A stretch of 64,000 nt of DNA from DATCYZ01 sp036526195 (GCA_036526195.1 DATCYZ010000067.1:35252-99251); one strand, 5' to 3'. Positions 8,177 to 19,359 are shown, counted from the stretch's first letter. Notes: generated by a model from the letters alone, not told the origin. A program made the numbers and translations.

Positions 8177-10267
8177 CTACTTGACGCGCATGCCCGGCAG
8201 CGCGCCTTCGTCCGGCGCGACCAGGAAGATCCCGGGGCCCTCGCCCGACGCGGCGAGTACCATGCCTTCCGAGATGCCGAAGCGCATCTTGCGCGGCGCG
8301 AGATTGGCCACCATCACTGTGTGGCGCCCGATCAGCGATTCGGGCGCGTAGGCGGACTTGATCCCGGCAAACACGGTCCGCGTTTCGCTGCCGATGTCGA
8401 GCGTGAGGCGCACCAGCTTGTCCGCCCCCTCCACCTGTGCGGCATCGACGATGCGCGCCACGCGCAGGTCGATTTTTCCGAACTCGTCGATGTTGATCTG
8501 GCTTTCCATGGAGGCGTCCCGGGTGGCGTGCTGCTGGTGCTCGGCGTGCCGTTGCGGCGCATCCGCTTGCGGCACTGAAGCAATGTCGAACAGCGCGTCG
8601 ATCTGCTTTTCCTCGACGCGGGCGAGAAGGTGCTTGAACGGCTGGATGCGATCCGGTCGCAGGCGGTGATCTTCGAAACGGAGGTCCCGCTCGATGCCGA
8701 AGAGCTCGCGCGCCACCCGCCCGGCCGTGGCGGGCAGGATCGGCAGCAGGTAGACGCTCAGCACGAAGAACGCGCTTAGCGCGTCGCTGCAGGCGGCGTG
8801 CAGGGCGTCGCGTTTGCCGGCGTCGCGCGCCAGTTCCCAGGGTTTCGCCTGGTCGAAGCGCTGGTTCGCAACATCCGCGATGCGCATCGCTTCGCGCACC
8901 ACCTTGCCGAACTCGCGGCCTTCGTAGGCGGCGGCGATCTCGTCCGCCGACGCGAGCGCGATGCCGTGGGAGGACAGCGGGTCGATCGGCGCTTCCGGCC
9001 GGAGCGTCCCGTCGAAATGCTTGGTGACGAACCCCGCGGCCCGGCTGGCAATGTTGACGTACTTGCCCACCAGGTCGCTGTTGACGCGGGTGACGAAGTC
9101 GTCCGGGTTGAAATCCACGTCCTCGACCGCCGCGTTCAGCTTTGCCGCGATGTAATAGCGCAGCCACTCCGGGTTCATGCCGACATCGAGATAGCGCGTG
9201 GGACTGATGCCCGTGCCGCGCGACTTGGACATCTTCTCCCCGGACACCGTGATGAAGCCGTGCACGTACACATGGTCCGGCACGCGGTACGGCGCGCCGG
9301 CGAACTTCAGCATCGCCGGCCAGAACAAGGTATGGAAGTAGATGATGTCCTTGCCGATGAAGTGCACCTGCTCGGTGTCCGGCGCGGAGAGAAACGCCTC
9401 GAAGCTGCGCGATTCGCCGCGCGCGGCCGCCTTGCCCGAATCGAAATACGCCTTCAGCGACGCAAGGTAGCCGATCGGCGCGTCGAGCCAGACGTAGAAA
9501 TACTTCTCCTCGGCGATGTCCGGGATGCGGATTCCGAAATAGGGCGCGTCGCGCGAGATGTCCCAGTCGGTCAGCGCGCGATCGCCTTCGCCGTCGAGCC
9601 ATTCGCGCGCCTTGTTGACCACCTGCGACTGCAGTCGACCGGGGGCGCGCAGCCACTCGCGCAGGAAATCGGTGCAGGCCGGGTCGGACAGCCTGAAGAA
9701 GTGGTGCTCCGAGGTGCGCAGTTCCGGCGCGGCGCCCGAAAGCGTCGAGCGGGGGTCTTTCAGGTCCATCGGCGAATAGACGGAACTGCAGACTTCGCAG
9801 GCGTCGCCGAACTGGTCCTTGGCGCCGCATTTCGGGCATTCGCCCTTGATGTAGCGATCGGCAAGGAACATGCCCTTGACCGGGTCGTAGTACTGCTCGA
9901 CCGGGCGGCGCGCGACAAGGTTCGCCGCCAGCAGCCTGCGGTAGATGTCCTGCGAAAGGACCTCATTCTCCTTCGAGTGGGTCGAATGCCAGTGGTCGAA
10001 GGACAGGTGAAAGCCCTGCAGGGTGGCGGGGCGTTCCGCCGAGATCCGCTGCACCAGCGTCTCAGGCGAGACGCCTTCGGCCTGCGCCTTGAGCATGATC
10101 GGGGCGCCGTGGGCGTCGTCCGCGCAGACGAAGCACACCGCGTGGCCGCGCATGCGCTGGAAGCGCACCCAGATGTCGGCCTGGATGTACTCCATGATGT
10201 GCCCGATGTGGAACGAGCCGTTCGCATAGGGCAGCGCGGTGGTAACGAAGAGTTGGCGGGTCGGCAT
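8177..10267 (-). CDS. metG: Methionyl-tRNA synthetase
   Basis: Charges tRNA-Met in the cytosol. The 696-residue protein is the long, dimeric bacterial form. HIGH is at residues 20-23 within [15 protein letters not shown]. The zinc knuckle has four Cys at 144, 147, 157 and 160 (CPKC and CEVC). The KMSKS loop is at 345-349. After a linker rich in Gln and His (about 570-590) comes the C-terminal OB-fold tRNA-binding domain (about 595-696), which serves as dimerisation and tRNA-binding module. The gene is divergent from mrp, with a 114-bp gap, and convergent with the pilin-like gene. Confidence 0.98.
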   Translation of the reverse strand: MPTRQLFVTTALPYANGSFHIGHIMEYIQADIWVRFQRMRGHAVCFVCADDAHGAPIMLKAQAEGVSPETLVQRISAERPATLQGFHLSFDHWHSTHSKENEVLSQDIYRRLLAANLVARRPVEQYYDPVKGMFLADRYIKGECPKCGAKDQFGDACEVCSSVYSPMDLKDPRSTLSGAAPELRTSEHHFFRLSDPACTDFLREWLRAPGRLQSQVVNKAREWLDGEGDRALTDWDISRDAPYFGIRIPDIAEEKYFYVWLDAPIGYLASLKAYFDSGKAAARGESRSFEAFLSAPDTEQVHFIGKDIIYFHTLFWPAMLKFAGAPYRVPDHVYVHGFITVSGEKMSKSRGTGISPTRYLDVGMNPEWLRYYIAAKLNAAVEDVDFNPDDFVTRVNSDLVGKYVNIASRAAGFVTKHFDGTLRPEAPIDPLSSHGIALASADEIAAAYEGREFGKVVREAMRIADVANQRFDQAKPWELARDAGKRDALHAACSDALSAFFVLSVYLLPILPATAGRVARELFGIERDLRFEDHRLRPDRIQPFKHLLARVEEKQIDALFDIASVPQADAPQRHAEHQQHATRDASMESQINIDEFGKIDLRVARIVDAAQVEGADKLVRLTLDIGSETRTVFAGIKSAYAPESLIGRHTVMVANLAPRKMRFGISEGMVLAASGEGPGIFLVAPDEGALPGMRVK

Positions 10268-10381
10268 CTTGCAGGGCTCAGGGGAGGGCGGATTCTAGCA
10301 AAGCGCCTGCGGCGACCATGACCTGCGCCAGCCGAATTCTGTACACTTAGCCGTTTTCGCAGCTTCCGGCGCACCCCATCC

Positions 10382-11467
10382 ATGTCATTCAGCGAATCCC
10401 AGGCCCAGGACGCACTGCGTCAACTCGTCGATCCGAACACCGGAAAGGACTACCTCACCTCGCGTGCGGTGAAGAACCTCAAGGTTGGCGACGGCGCGGT
10501 CTCCCTCGAGATCGAACTCGGTTATCCGGGCAAGAGCCAGTTCGAGCCGATTCGCGCCGCCGTGACGCAGGCGCTGCGCGCCGCGGGCGCGAAGAGCGTT
10601 TCCGTGAGCGTGCGCTCGCGCGTCGTGCCGCATGCGGTGCAGCGCGGCGTGAAGCCGATCGCCGGGATCAAGAACATCATTGCGGTGGCCTCGGGCAAGG
10701 GCGGTGTCGGCAAGTCCACCACCGCGGTGAACCTAGCGCTTGCGCTCGCGGCCGAAGGCGCCGCGGTCGGCATGCTCGACGCCGATATCTACGGCCCGTC
10801 CCAGCCGACGATGCTGGGCATCTCGGGCCGGCCGGAATCGAAGGACGGCAAGTCCCTCGAACCGATGGAGGGGCACGGCATCCAGGCCATCTCGATCGGC
10901 TTCCTGATCGACGCCGATACGCCGATGGTCTGGCGCGGGCCGATGGTGACGCAGGCGCTCGAGCAGTTGCTGCGCGACACGCGCTGGCGCGACCTCGACT
11001 ACCTGGTCGTGGATCTGCCGCCGGGGACCGGCGACATCCAGCTGACGCTGGCGCAGAAGGTGCCGGTGACCGGCGCGGTCATCGTCACCACGCCCCAGGA
11101 CATCGCCCTCATCGACGCGCGCAAGGGCCTGAAGATGTTCGAGAAGGTGGGTATCCCGATTCTCGGCATCGTCGAGAACATGGCGATCCACATCTGCCCG
11201 AAGTGCGGTCACGAAAGCCATATTTTCGGATCCGGCGGCGCGGACCGCATGTCCAGCGACTACAAGACGGAATTGCTCGGCGCGCTGCCGCTGGACGAGG
11301 CCATCCGGGAGCAGGCCGATTCGGGCAAGCCCACGGTGGTCGCGGACCCGGACGGGCATGTGGCCGAGATCTACCGGGCCATTGCCAGGCGCTGCGCGGT
11401 GAAGATCGCCGACCTGCAGAAGGACCTGAGCTCCAAGTTTCCGAACATCGTGGTGCAGAACACATGA
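10382..11467 (+). CDS. mrp: Iron-sulfur cluster carrier ATPase Mrp/ApbC
   Basis: Cytosolic P-loop protein of the Mrp/Nbp35 family that binds and passes on 4Fe-4S clusters. The 361-residue protein has an N-terminal MIP18-type domain (about 5-80) and then the ATPase domain with the deviant Walker A GKGGVGKS at 105-112. The cluster-binding CPKC motif is at 272-275. It overlaps dcd by 4 bases (ATGA), so the two genes are translationally coupled. Divergent metG, mrp and dcd in this order is a familiar betaproteobacterial arrangement. Confidence 0.95.
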   Translation: MSFSESQAQDALRQLVDPNTGKDYLTSRAVKNLKVGDGAVSLEIELGYPGKSQFEPIRAAVTQALRAAGAKSVSVSVRSRVVPHAVQRGVKPIAGIKNIIAVASGKGGVGKSTTAVNLALALAAEGAAVGMLDADIYGPSQPTMLGISGRPESKDGKSLEPMEGHGIQAISIGFLIDADTPMVWRGPMVTQALEQLLRDTRWRDLDYLVVDLPPGTGDIQLTLAQKVPVTGAVIVTTPQDIALIDARKGLKMFEKVGIPILGIVENMAIHICPKCGHESHIFGSGGADRMSSDYKTELLGALPLDEAIREQADSGKPTVVADPDGHVAEIYRAIARRCAVKIADLQKDLSSKFPNIVVQNT

Positions 11468-12030
11468 GCATCAAGTCCGACCGCTGGATCCGCCGCATGG
11501 CGGAGGGGCACGCGATGATCGAGCCCTACGAGGCCGGCCTGGTGCGCGAAGTGGCGGGCGCGCGCGTGGTGTCGTTCGGCACCTCGAGCTACGGCTACGA
11601 CATCCGCTGCTCCGACGAGTTCAAGATCTTCACCAACATCAACTCCACCATCGTCGACCCGAAGCACTTCGACGCGCGCTCGTTCGTCGATTTCAAGGGC
11701 CCGGTCTGCGTCATTCCGCCGAATTCCTTCGCGCTTGCGCGCACGGTGGAGTACTTCCGCATCCCGCGCAACGTCCTGACGATCTGCCTTGGCAAGTCGA
11801 CCTACGCGCGCTGCGGGATCATCGTCAACGTGACGCCGCTCGAGCCGGAGTGGCAGGGGCACGTGACGCTGGAGTTCTCGAACACCACGCCGCTGCCCGC
11901 GAAGATCTATGCCAACGAGGGCGTGGCGCAGGTGATCTTCATCGAGTCCGACGAAGTCTGCGAAACCTCCTACGCCGACCGCGGCGGCAAGTACCAGGGC
12001 CAGCAGGGCGTCACGCTGCCGCGCCTGTAG
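11464..12030 (+). CDS. dcd: dCTP deaminase
   Basis: Deaminates dCTP to dUTP, feeding dTTP synthesis. The 188-residue protein begins [19 protein letters not shown], as in E. coli Dcd, which fixes the start at the ATGA overlap with mrp. Conserved blocks seen: [33 protein letters not shown] (containing the catalytic Glu region) and the C-terminal lid [15 protein letters not shown]. The lid closes over the substrate in this trimeric family. Length and sequence fit the monofunctional deaminase, not the bifunctional DCD-DUT form. Confidence 0.97.
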   Translation: MSIKSDRWIRRMAEGHAMIEPYEAGLVREVAGARVVSFGTSSYGYDIRCSDEFKIFTNINSTIVDPKHFDARSFVDFKGPVCVIPPNSFALARTVEYFRIPRNVLTICLGKSTYARCGIIVNVTPLEPEWQGHVTLEFSNTTPLPAKIYANEGVAQVIFIESDEVCETSYADRGGKYQGQQGVTLPRL

Positions 12031-12099
12031 GCGCGCACGATGGATTGTGGCCCGTCCGCCCGGCCACCACTAGGGATTGTGTCGGGCGGGCAGAAGCCC

Positions 12100-12127
12100 T
12101 TGACTCCACCGGGGTCGTCCCTATAAT
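12100..12127 (+). promoter_or_regulatory. Strong sigma-70 promoter for leader ORF and decarboxylase
   Basis: TTGACT (12100-12105) and a perfect TATAAT (12122-12127) are 16 bases apart. The predicted transcript start is near 12134, about 38 bases before the leader ATG at 12172. This is the best promoter match noticed in the window and shows the decarboxylase is not simply read from dcd. Confidence 0.75.
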
Positions 12128-12160
12128 CGCCCTGACTTTTCGGCAAACGCGACCATGCGA

Positions 12161-12227
12161 AGGAGGTCATCATGACAGGCAGGAAGAAACGCTCCACGCG
12201 GCTGGAACTTTTCGTCATGAACCTTCT
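12161..12227 (+). promoter_or_regulatory. Possible mRNA stem covering the leader ORF ribosome binding site
   Basis: Bases 12161-12176 (AGGAGGT, a 2-base bulge, then TCATGAC, which includes the ATG) can pair with 12214-12227 (GTCATGA followed by ACCTTCT). This gives about 14 pairs with one G-T wobble, closing a 37-base loop. The stem would hide both the Shine-Dalgarno sequence and the start codon of the leader ORF, and would be melted by ribosomes translating its end. Found by eye, not folded by program. Confidence 0.45.
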
Positions 12228-12240
12228 GCCTGAAACGTAG
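12172..12240 (+). CDS. 22-residue candidate leader peptide before PLP decarboxylase
   Basis: A short ORF with AGGAGG five bases before its ATG, better than most genes here. The peptide starts MTGRKKRSTR and ends NLLPET, so a basic head is followed by a hydrophobic tail. It lies 38 bases after the predicted transcript start of a near-consensus promoter and stops 17 bases before the decarboxylase ATG at 12258. That position is typical of regulatory leader peptides. E. coli speF is controlled by the ornithine-sensing arrest peptide SpeFL, but this sequence does not resemble SpeFL. Its existence as a translated ORF is well supported by the signals; the regulatory role is inference. Confidence 0.6.
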   Translation: MTGRKKRSTRLELFVMNLLPET

Positions 12241-12257
12241 CGGACCGGGAGACTCTG

Positions 12258-13457
12258 ATGGGCGATCGCCCCGCTGGTGCCTTTCGCAGCAAGAACACCG
12301 CAAGACCGCAGGAACAGCTTTTCGATACGCACCCCGAAGTCAGCCTCGACTTCGAACTCGTGCGCCAGGCCGCGCGCCAGAAGTACACGCGACCCTTCCT
12401 GATCATCGATACCGCGCTGGTGCGCCAGAAGGTGCGCCGCTTTCGCGCGACCATGCCGCGGGTCCGGCCCCACTATGCGGTCAAGGCGAATCCCGACAAG
12501 CGCGTGCTGAAGGCGTTGGTGCAGGAAGGCGCCGGATTCGAGATCGCCTCGTCGGCCGAACTGGACCTGCTGCTGGGACTGGGCGTGCCGCCCGCGGAGA
12601 TCTTCTACTCGAATCCCGTGAAGTCGCGCGCCGCGATCACCTACGCCGCCGAGCGCGGGGTCGAGTGGTACGTGCTCGACAGCGTCGATGAATTGCGCCG
12701 GATCCACGAGGTGAAGCCGGACGCAAAGATGTACCTGCGCCTGCTGACGCCGAATATCGGCGCCGACTGGCCCCTGTCGGGGAAGTTCGGCGTCGGCGCA
12801 ACCGACACGCGCGAGATCATCGCCACCGCGGCGCGCCTCGGCGCGGACCTCGCCGGCATCACCTTCCACGCGGGGTCCCAGTGCCGCAACCCGCAGAACT
12901 GGCGCGTCGGCATCGAGAAGGCGCGCAGCGTCTTCGACGCGATGCTCAAGGCGGGGCTCAAGCCGCGCCTGCTGGACATCGGCGGTGGCTTTCCGGTGCG
13001 GCACGTGAAGCCGATTCCGTCGATCGAAGTGATCGGCGGCGTGATCAACGATGCGCTGAAGGCGTTTCCCGAGGACGTGAAGATCATCGCCGAGCCGGGT
13101 CGGTACCTCGTCTCCGACGCAGGCTACTTCGTCTGTCGCGTCATCGGCACGGCCACCCGCAGCGGCAAGCGCTGGATGCACTGGGATGCGGGCCTGTTCG
13201 GCGGCATCATGGAGTCGATGGAAGGCCTCAAGTACCGCCTGCGCACCGATCGCTCCGGGCCGGATGTGCCCTGGTTCATCGCCGGACCCACGTGCGATTC
13301 GGTCGACGTGGTGCTGCGCGACGAGGCGATGCCCTCGGACCTGCAGGAAGGCGATTTCATCTACCTGAAAAATGCGGGCGCCTACACCACGGCCTACGCA
13401 AGCGAGTTCAACGGCTTTCCGCTGCCCGAGGTCCGGGTCATCGAGTCGAAGCGCTGA
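12258..13457 (+). CDS. Ornithine/lysine-type decarboxylase, fold III PLP enzyme
   Basis: Eukaryotic-type (alanine racemase fold) decarboxylase making a diamine, most likely putrescine from ornithine. The 399-residue protein has the PLP lysine in PHYAVKANP (Lys76), HAGSQC in the barrel, the PLP-phosphate loop GGGFP, EPGRYL, and the catalytic GPTCDSVDV (Cys near 345, Asp following). Lysine versus ornithine preference cannot be read by eye. GGGAG lies six bases before the ATG. An N-terminal extension of about 40 residues precedes the barrel. The gene follows a promoter and a leader ORF and is convergent with folA, so it appears separately regulated from dcd. Confidence 0.88.
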   Translation: MGDRPAGAFRSKNTARPQEQLFDTHPEVSLDFELVRQAARQKYTRPFLIIDTALVRQKVRRFRATMPRVRPHYAVKANPDKRVLKALVQEGAGFEIASSAELDLLLGLGVPPAEIFYSNPVKSRAAITYAAERGVEWYVLDSVDELRRIHEVKPDAKMYLRLLTPNIGADWPLSGKFGVGATDTREIIATAARLGADLAGITFHAGSQCRNPQNWRVGIEKARSVFDAMLKAGLKPRLLDIGGGFPVRHVKPIPSIEVIGGVINDALKAFPEDVKIIAEPGRYLVSDAGYFVCRVIGTATRSGKRWMHWDAGLFGGIMESMEGLKYRLRTDRSGPDVPWFIAGPTCDSVDVVLRDEAMPSDLQEGDFIYLKNAGAYTTAYASEFNGFPLPEVRVIESKR

Positions 13458-13500
13458 AGCACGCCCGGCCGCCCGGGCCCCCTGGGGCGCGGCGCGGGCT

Positions 13501-14067
13501 TCAGGCGTCTGCCGCGTTGTTGCGCAGGTAGCGCACGAACGAGAACGCCGGACCGTCCGATGGTGCGCGCGTGACGCGCGTGACTTCCCGCCAGCGTCCG
13601 CGATCGAATTCGGGAAACCGTGCATCCCCTTCGAACGACGCATCGATCTCCGTGAGCAGCAGTTCATCTGCGATGCCAAGCGCCTCGGCGTAGATTTCCC
13701 CGCCGCCAATCACGAACGCCATGGGGCGGCCGGCGCAGGCCGCAAGCGCCTGGGCGAGCGACCCGGCCACGCGCGCGCCCGGCGCCTCGAAACCGGGGCG
13801 ACGCGAAATCACGATGTTCTCGCGCCCCGGCAGGGCGCGTCCGAGCGAGTCCCAGGTGCGCCGCCCCATGATCACGGGGTGGCCGAGCGTCAGTGCCTTG
13901 AAGTTCCGCAGGTCCTCGGGCAGGCGCCACGGCAACGTGCCTTTCGCGCCGATCACCCCGTTCGCGGCGACCGCCGCGATGATCAGCACGCGCGGGGCGC
14001 CGACCGCCGGTGCCGTCACGGCGACCGGCGGCGTCGATCCTGCGGCGCGGTCCGTCGAATGTGACAT
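13501..14067 (-). CDS. folA: Dihydrofolate reductase
   Basis: Reduces dihydrofolate to tetrahydrofolate with NADPH. The 188-residue frame is about 25 longer than usual because of an Ala/Pro/Thr-rich N-terminal head (residues 1-25) that may not be translated; no better internal ATG is present. From residue 26 the fold is standard: VLIIAAVAANGVIG, LPWRLPEDLRNFK with the catalytic acid at Asp52, MGRRTWDSLGRALPGR (NADPH-binding), and FVIGGGEIY. Convergent with the decarboxylase and divergent from glrK, whose ATG is 41 bp away. Thymidylate synthase, often adjacent, is not here. Confidence 0.95.
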   Translation of the reverse strand: MSHSTDRAAGSTPPVAVTAPAVGAPRVLIIAAVAANGVIGAKGTLPWRLPEDLRNFKALTLGHPVIMGRRTWDSLGRALPGRENIVISRRPGFEAPGARVAGSLAQALAACAGRPMAFVIGGGEIYAEALGIADELLLTEIDASFEGDARFPEFDRGRWREVTRVTRAPSDGPAFSFVRYLRNNAADA

Positions 14068-14108
14068 CCGTCCTCGTCCCCTCTGGATAGAGCGGGGATT
14101 ATAGTGTC

Positions 14109-15571
14109 ATGGTGCATCGCGACATGCTTGCCGCATTGCCGTACCCGCGCTCCTTCCTCGGGTTGGTGGTGGCCTGCTTCGCGCTTGCCGCATTGCCGCT
14201 GGTCGCGGCACTCGGCTACTCGGCGTGGAACACCGAGCGCCTGTCGGCGCAGAGCCGGACGGTGGTGTTCAATGCCGCCCAGGCCGCGCGCGCAAGCCGC
14301 TCGCTGGTCAACCGGATCGGCTCCATCGAGCGGCTCGCGCAACGCATCGCCCTGGGGCCCGAGCCGGAATCGCACGCGGACCTGGCGCGCGTGCACCGCA
14401 GCTTCAAGGCCGTGGCGGCGGATCTGTCGCGCCTGGTGCTCGATCCCGAGCAGCGCGCAGCGCTCGAGCGCACCGTGGCCGGCGAGCAGGCGCTGGTCGA
14501 CGCCCTTGGCGCCCCTGGGTCGCTCGATGCGCAGGCGCTTGCGGGCCAGGCGCGTGCGCTCGCCGACAGCGCCTCGGAGGTGCTTGCCATCAGCTATCTC
14601 GCCGCCGACCGGGAATCCGAGCGCCTGCGCGGGGTGGCCGAGACCGTGCAACGGCACGTCATCCTGCTGGCGGTGTTCGGCACCGCGCTCGGCATCGCGC
14701 TCGCCGCCGCGCTGACCCGCACGCTTGCGCGTCCGATCGCCGGCCTCGAGGCGGCCATCCTGCGCCTGGGCGACGGCAATTTCTCGAAGCCCGTCGAAGT
14801 GCGCGGTCCCGAGGATCTGCGCGCGCTCGGCGAACGGCTCGACTGGCTGCGAAAGCGCCTTGGCGAACTCGAGGCGCAGAAGAACCGCTTCCTCCAGCAC
14901 CTGTCGCATGAGTTGAAGACGCCGCTCACGGCGCTGCGCGAAGGCGCGGACCTGCTGGCCGACCAGGTGGCCGGCCCGCTCGCCCCGCCGCAGCGGCAGG
15001 TGGTCTCGATCATGCGCGACAACAGTGCACGGCTGCAGGGCATGATCGAGGCGCTGCTCGACTACCAGCGGGCGCTGCACGCGGCGGCGACGCTGCAGGC
15101 GGTGCCGGTGCCGCTGGATGCGCTGGTGCGCGAGACCGCAGTCGCGCACGAACTTGCCGCGCGCGCCAATGCCCAGCGTCTTGTGCTCGACCTCGAACCC
15201 GTCGTCGTTCACGGCGACCGCGCCAAGCTGGCGTCGGTGATCGACAACCTGCTCGGCAATGCCGTCAAGTTCACGCCGCCCGAGGGCACCATTTCGGTCA
15301 TGCTGCGCGCCGCGGGCGATGCCGTCGTGCTCGAGGTGATCGATTCGGGGCCGGGCGTTTCGGCGCCGGAGCGCGCGGACGTGTTCGACGCGTTCTTTCG
15401 CGGCACGGCCCGGTCCGGTGGACGCCTGCGCGGCACCGGGCTCGGGCTGGCGATCGCGCGCGAGCATGTCGAAGCGCATGGCGGCCGCATCGAACTGGTG
15501 GAGGGCGGCGCGGGCGGCCATTTCCGCGTCACGCTCGCGCTGCGGCCCGCACCGGTGCTGGCGCACGCCGC

Positions 15572-15575
<4 letters not shown>
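14109..15575 (+). CDS. glrK: Sensor histidine kinase, GlrK/QseE-like
   Basis: Inner-membrane sensor of a two-component system. The 488-residue protein has a first membrane helix at about 17-37, a periplasmic helical region (about 40-175), a second helix (about 178-200), a HAMP linker starting at ARPIAGLEAAILRLGDG, the H-box HLSHELKTPLT with His267, and an ATPase domain with NLLGNAVKFTPP, DSGPG and GTGLGLAIAREH. It overlaps the regulator gene by four bases. A TATAGT box at 14100-14105 is so close to ATG 14109 that the true start may be the second ATG at 14124. The assignment to GlrK rests mainly on the partner being clearly GlrR-like. The lipoprotein gene qseG, found between them in enterobacteria, is absent. 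Confidence 0.85.
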
Positions 15576-16957
<1,382 letters not shown>

Positions 16958-16973
16958 GCGCGCCGCGCGGCTT

Positions 16974-18140
16974 TCAGTCGGCGCGGATCCCGAGCGCGGT
17001 GTGCGCGAAGGCGCGCCGCCGCAGGCCGGCGAGCACCAGCGTCAGGGCCATCGCGATCGCGCCGATCGCGTAGAACCCGGTGACGATCCCGTAGCGGTCC
17101 GTCAGCACGCCCATGATGAGCGGCGTCGACAGGTGCGAGATCCCCCAGCCGAGCCCGCCCAGCGCCATTGCCGAACCGCGCTGCGCGACGCTGCTCACCT
17201 CGCTGATGGTGATCTGGAAGTACAGGGTCATGACGCCGGACCCGAGTCCCACCAGCAGCATCAGCGCCGCGATCATCGAGGTGACCGGCACCAGCGGCAG
17301 GGCACCGATGGCGAGCGCGACTGCGACCCCGGAGCCCACCGGCCACAGGCTGCCCGGTCCGGTACGCACGAAGCGGCCCACCAGCAGGCCGGCCGCGATC
17401 GAGCCGACCGCGCGCAGCGCGAGCAGTACGCCCGAGCTGTCCGCGCCGTACGCGTAGTGCTGCAGCAAGAGCGGCAGGAAGCTCATCGAGAGCGTGAACG
17501 GCAGCGCCGAGACGTAGGCGCACATCATCATGTAGGCCATGACCGGCATGCGCATGAGCACCGGGAAGTGCGCGAACACGCCCGGTCCGGCGCTGCCTTC
17601 GGCGCGCGGCGTCGGGCGCGGGGTGCGCAGGGCCAGGATCCAGGCGGCAAGTCCGGCGAACGCGAAAACGAGAAAGGTGGACGTGAATCCGGCGAAGGCG
17701 AGGATGAAGCCGCAACTTGCGGTGCCGGCGATCTGGCCGGCATTGGTGATCGCGTTTACCCGGCCCATCTGTACGCCGCGTGCGCCGGGCAACTCGCTGG
17801 CCATCGACCAGGCCGCAGGCCAGAAGGCCGCGCGCGAGACCACCATCACGCCCTGCGCGATGAACAGCGTGGCGAAGCCGCTGCCCACGATGTAGAGCAG
17901 CGCGGCCGCGCTCATCAGCAGGCTGGAGGCGAGCACGATGCGACGCCCGCCGAGCCGGTCGGTATAGGCGCCGCCGAGCAGGTTGACCGCCACCTGCGCG
18001 ACCACGGGCAATGAGAACAGGGTCCCGATCTCGGCGCCCGAGAGGCCCTGGGCGTGCGCATACAGCGGCACGACGACATATGTCATGCCAAGGCCATAGT
18101 TCCAGACCAAGGTGGTGAGAAAGAACGGGAGCGGCGTCAT
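16974..18140 (-). CDS. Major facilitator superfamily transporter
   Basis: Twelve-segment inner-membrane carrier of 388 residues. The loop between segments 2 and 3 shows the MFS signature GGAYTDRLGGRRIV, and the second half repeats it weakly as GRFVRTGPGS. A second pointer to the family is GVLTDRYGIVTGFYAIGA near the end. The substrate is not evident; no sugar- or drug-specific motif was recognised. Its ATG shares two bases with the ATG of the divergent DUF3179 gene, and no clear Shine-Dalgarno sequence precedes it. A 16-bp gap separates its stop from that of glrR. Confidence 0.85.
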   Translation of the reverse strand: MTPLPFFLTTLVWNYGLGMTYVVVPLYAHAQGLSGAEIGTLFSLPVVAQVAVNLLGGAYTDRLGGRRIVLASSLLMSAAALLYIVGSGFATLFIAQGVMVVSRAAFWPAAWSMASELPGARGVQMGRVNAITNAGQIAGTASCGFILAFAGFTSTFLVFAFAGLAAWILALRTPRPTPRAEGSAGPGVFAHFPVLMRMPVMAYMMMCAYVSALPFTLSMSFLPLLLQHYAYGADSSGVLLALRAVGSIAAGLLVGRFVRTGPGSLWPVGSGVAVALAIGALPLVPVTSMIAALMLLVGLGSGVMTLYFQITISEVSSVAQRGSAMALGGLGWGISHLSTPLIMGVLTDRYGIVTGFYAIGAIAMALTLVLAGLRRRAFAHTALGIRAD

Positions 18141-19359
18141 GAGGGGAAAAAACCGGAGAAGCAGGGATTATGCGGCGCAGCATGCGCCGGCCTTCCCCTG
18201 TTTCGCTGCATTGCCGCGGCGCACCGCGCCAATCGCCCTGACTGTCGGGCGGTTATTGGTACTGTGGCTCTGGATTTCCTTTGCCGGCGCCGCGCTGGCC
18301 TCGGATCGTCACATCAACTACTGGAAGGAGGCGTGGCCGCGCACCGATTTCTCGAAGCACATGGTGCCCTTCGAGGAGATCCAGGACGGCGGTCCGCCGA
18401 AGGACGGGATTCCGGCGATCGACAAGCCGCGCTTCGACGCCGTCGATACCGCTGCGAGAACGCTCTCGGCGCGCGAGCCGGTCATCGCGCTCGAGATCGC
18501 GGGCGAAGCCAAGGCGTATCCGCTGTCGATCCTGATGTGGCACGAGATCGTCAACGACCGGCTTGGCGGCGTGCCGGTGGTGGTCACGTTCTGTCCGCTG
18601 TGCAATGCCTCGATCGTGTTCGACCGGCGGGTCGGTGGGCAAGTGTTCGATTTCGGCACCACCGGAAAGCTGCGGCATTCCGACCTGGTCATGTACGACC
18701 GCCAGACCGAAACCTGGTGGCAGCAGTTCACCGGCAGCGGATTGTTCGGCGCCCATGCCGGAACGCTGCTGGTGAAGATCGAGTCGCAGATTGTTTCATT
18801 CGCGGAGTTCCGCCGCGCCCACCCGCGCGCCCGGGTGCTCTCGCGCAACACCGGCTTCGACCGGCCCTACGGCAGAAACCCCTACCAGGGCTACGACCGG
18901 ATCGACCAGTCCCCGTTCCTGCTCTCAGGCACGCCCGATGCCCGCCTGCCGCCCATGGAACGGGTGTTGAGCGTGAGCGCAGGCGGGGTCGACCGCGTCT
19001 ATCCGTTCAAGGTGCTTGAGCGCACGCCGGTGGTGAACGACGCGGTCGGCGGCAGCGATGTCGTCGTCATGTCGCGGCCCGGCACGCTGTCGGTGCTCGA
19101 TGCGGGCGAGATCCGCGATTCGCGCAGCATCGCCTCGGCCAGCGCCTTCCTGCGGCGGGTGGATGCGCAGGTGCTGAGCTTCGAGTCGCGCGGTGCGGGC
19201 CGGATTCATGACCGCGAGACCGGGTCGGAGTGGGACCTGCTCGGCCGGGCAATCGCCGGACCGCTCAAGGGCAAGCGGCTGACGCCCGCGGTGAGCGGTG
19301 TGCATTTCGCGTTCGCATGGCTTGTTTTTCGTCAAAAATCTGAGATCTTCGGCAAATGA
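18139..19359 (+). CDS. DUF3179 domain-containing secreted protein
   Basis: Exported protein of unknown function. The 406-residue protein has a long basic head and then a hydrophobic stretch, LLVLWLWISFAGAALA, ending in a likely signal peptidase site (about residue 54), followed by mature SDRHINYW. The DUF3179 core has LMWHEIVNDRLGGVPVVVTF followed by CPLC, a CxxC pair, and NTGFDRPYGRNPYQGY. ATG 18139 was chosen because GGGAG sits seven bases upstream. It overlaps the next gene, a DUF1223 protein with its own CxxC, by ATGA, so the two are coupled and may act together in the envelope. Family members are known only as a conserved domain. Confidence 0.8.
   Translation: MRGKNRRSRDYAAQHAPAFPCFAALPRRTAPIALTVGRLLVLWLWISFAGAALASDRHINYWKEAWPRTDFSKHMVPFEEIQDGGPPKDGIPAIDKPRFDAVDTAARTLSAREPVIALEIAGEAKAYPLSILMWHEIVNDRLGGVPVVVTFCPLCNASIVFDRRVGGQVFDFGTTGKLRHSDLVMYDRQTETWWQQFTGSGLFGAHAGTLLVKIESQIVSFAEFRRAHPRARVLSRNTGFDRPYGRNPYQGYDRIDQSPFLLSGTPDARLPPMERVLSVSAGGVDRVYPFKVLERTPVVNDAVGGSDVVVMSRPGTLSVLDAGEIRDSRSIASASAFLRRVDAQVLSFESRGAGRIHDRETGSEWDLLGRAIAGPLKGKRLTPAVSGVHFAFAWLVFRQKSEIFGK

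Noticed and set aside
7683..9839. A 718-codon minus-strand frame in another phase across metG
   Set aside because: metG with HIGH, KMSKS and the zinc knuckle occupies the correct phase of the same strand; this frame has Arg-rich composition and no motif.
12051..12090. Inverted repeat CCGCCCG/CGGGCGG after dcd as a terminator
   Set aside because: The 20-base loop and lack of a T-run make it weak, so it was not listed.
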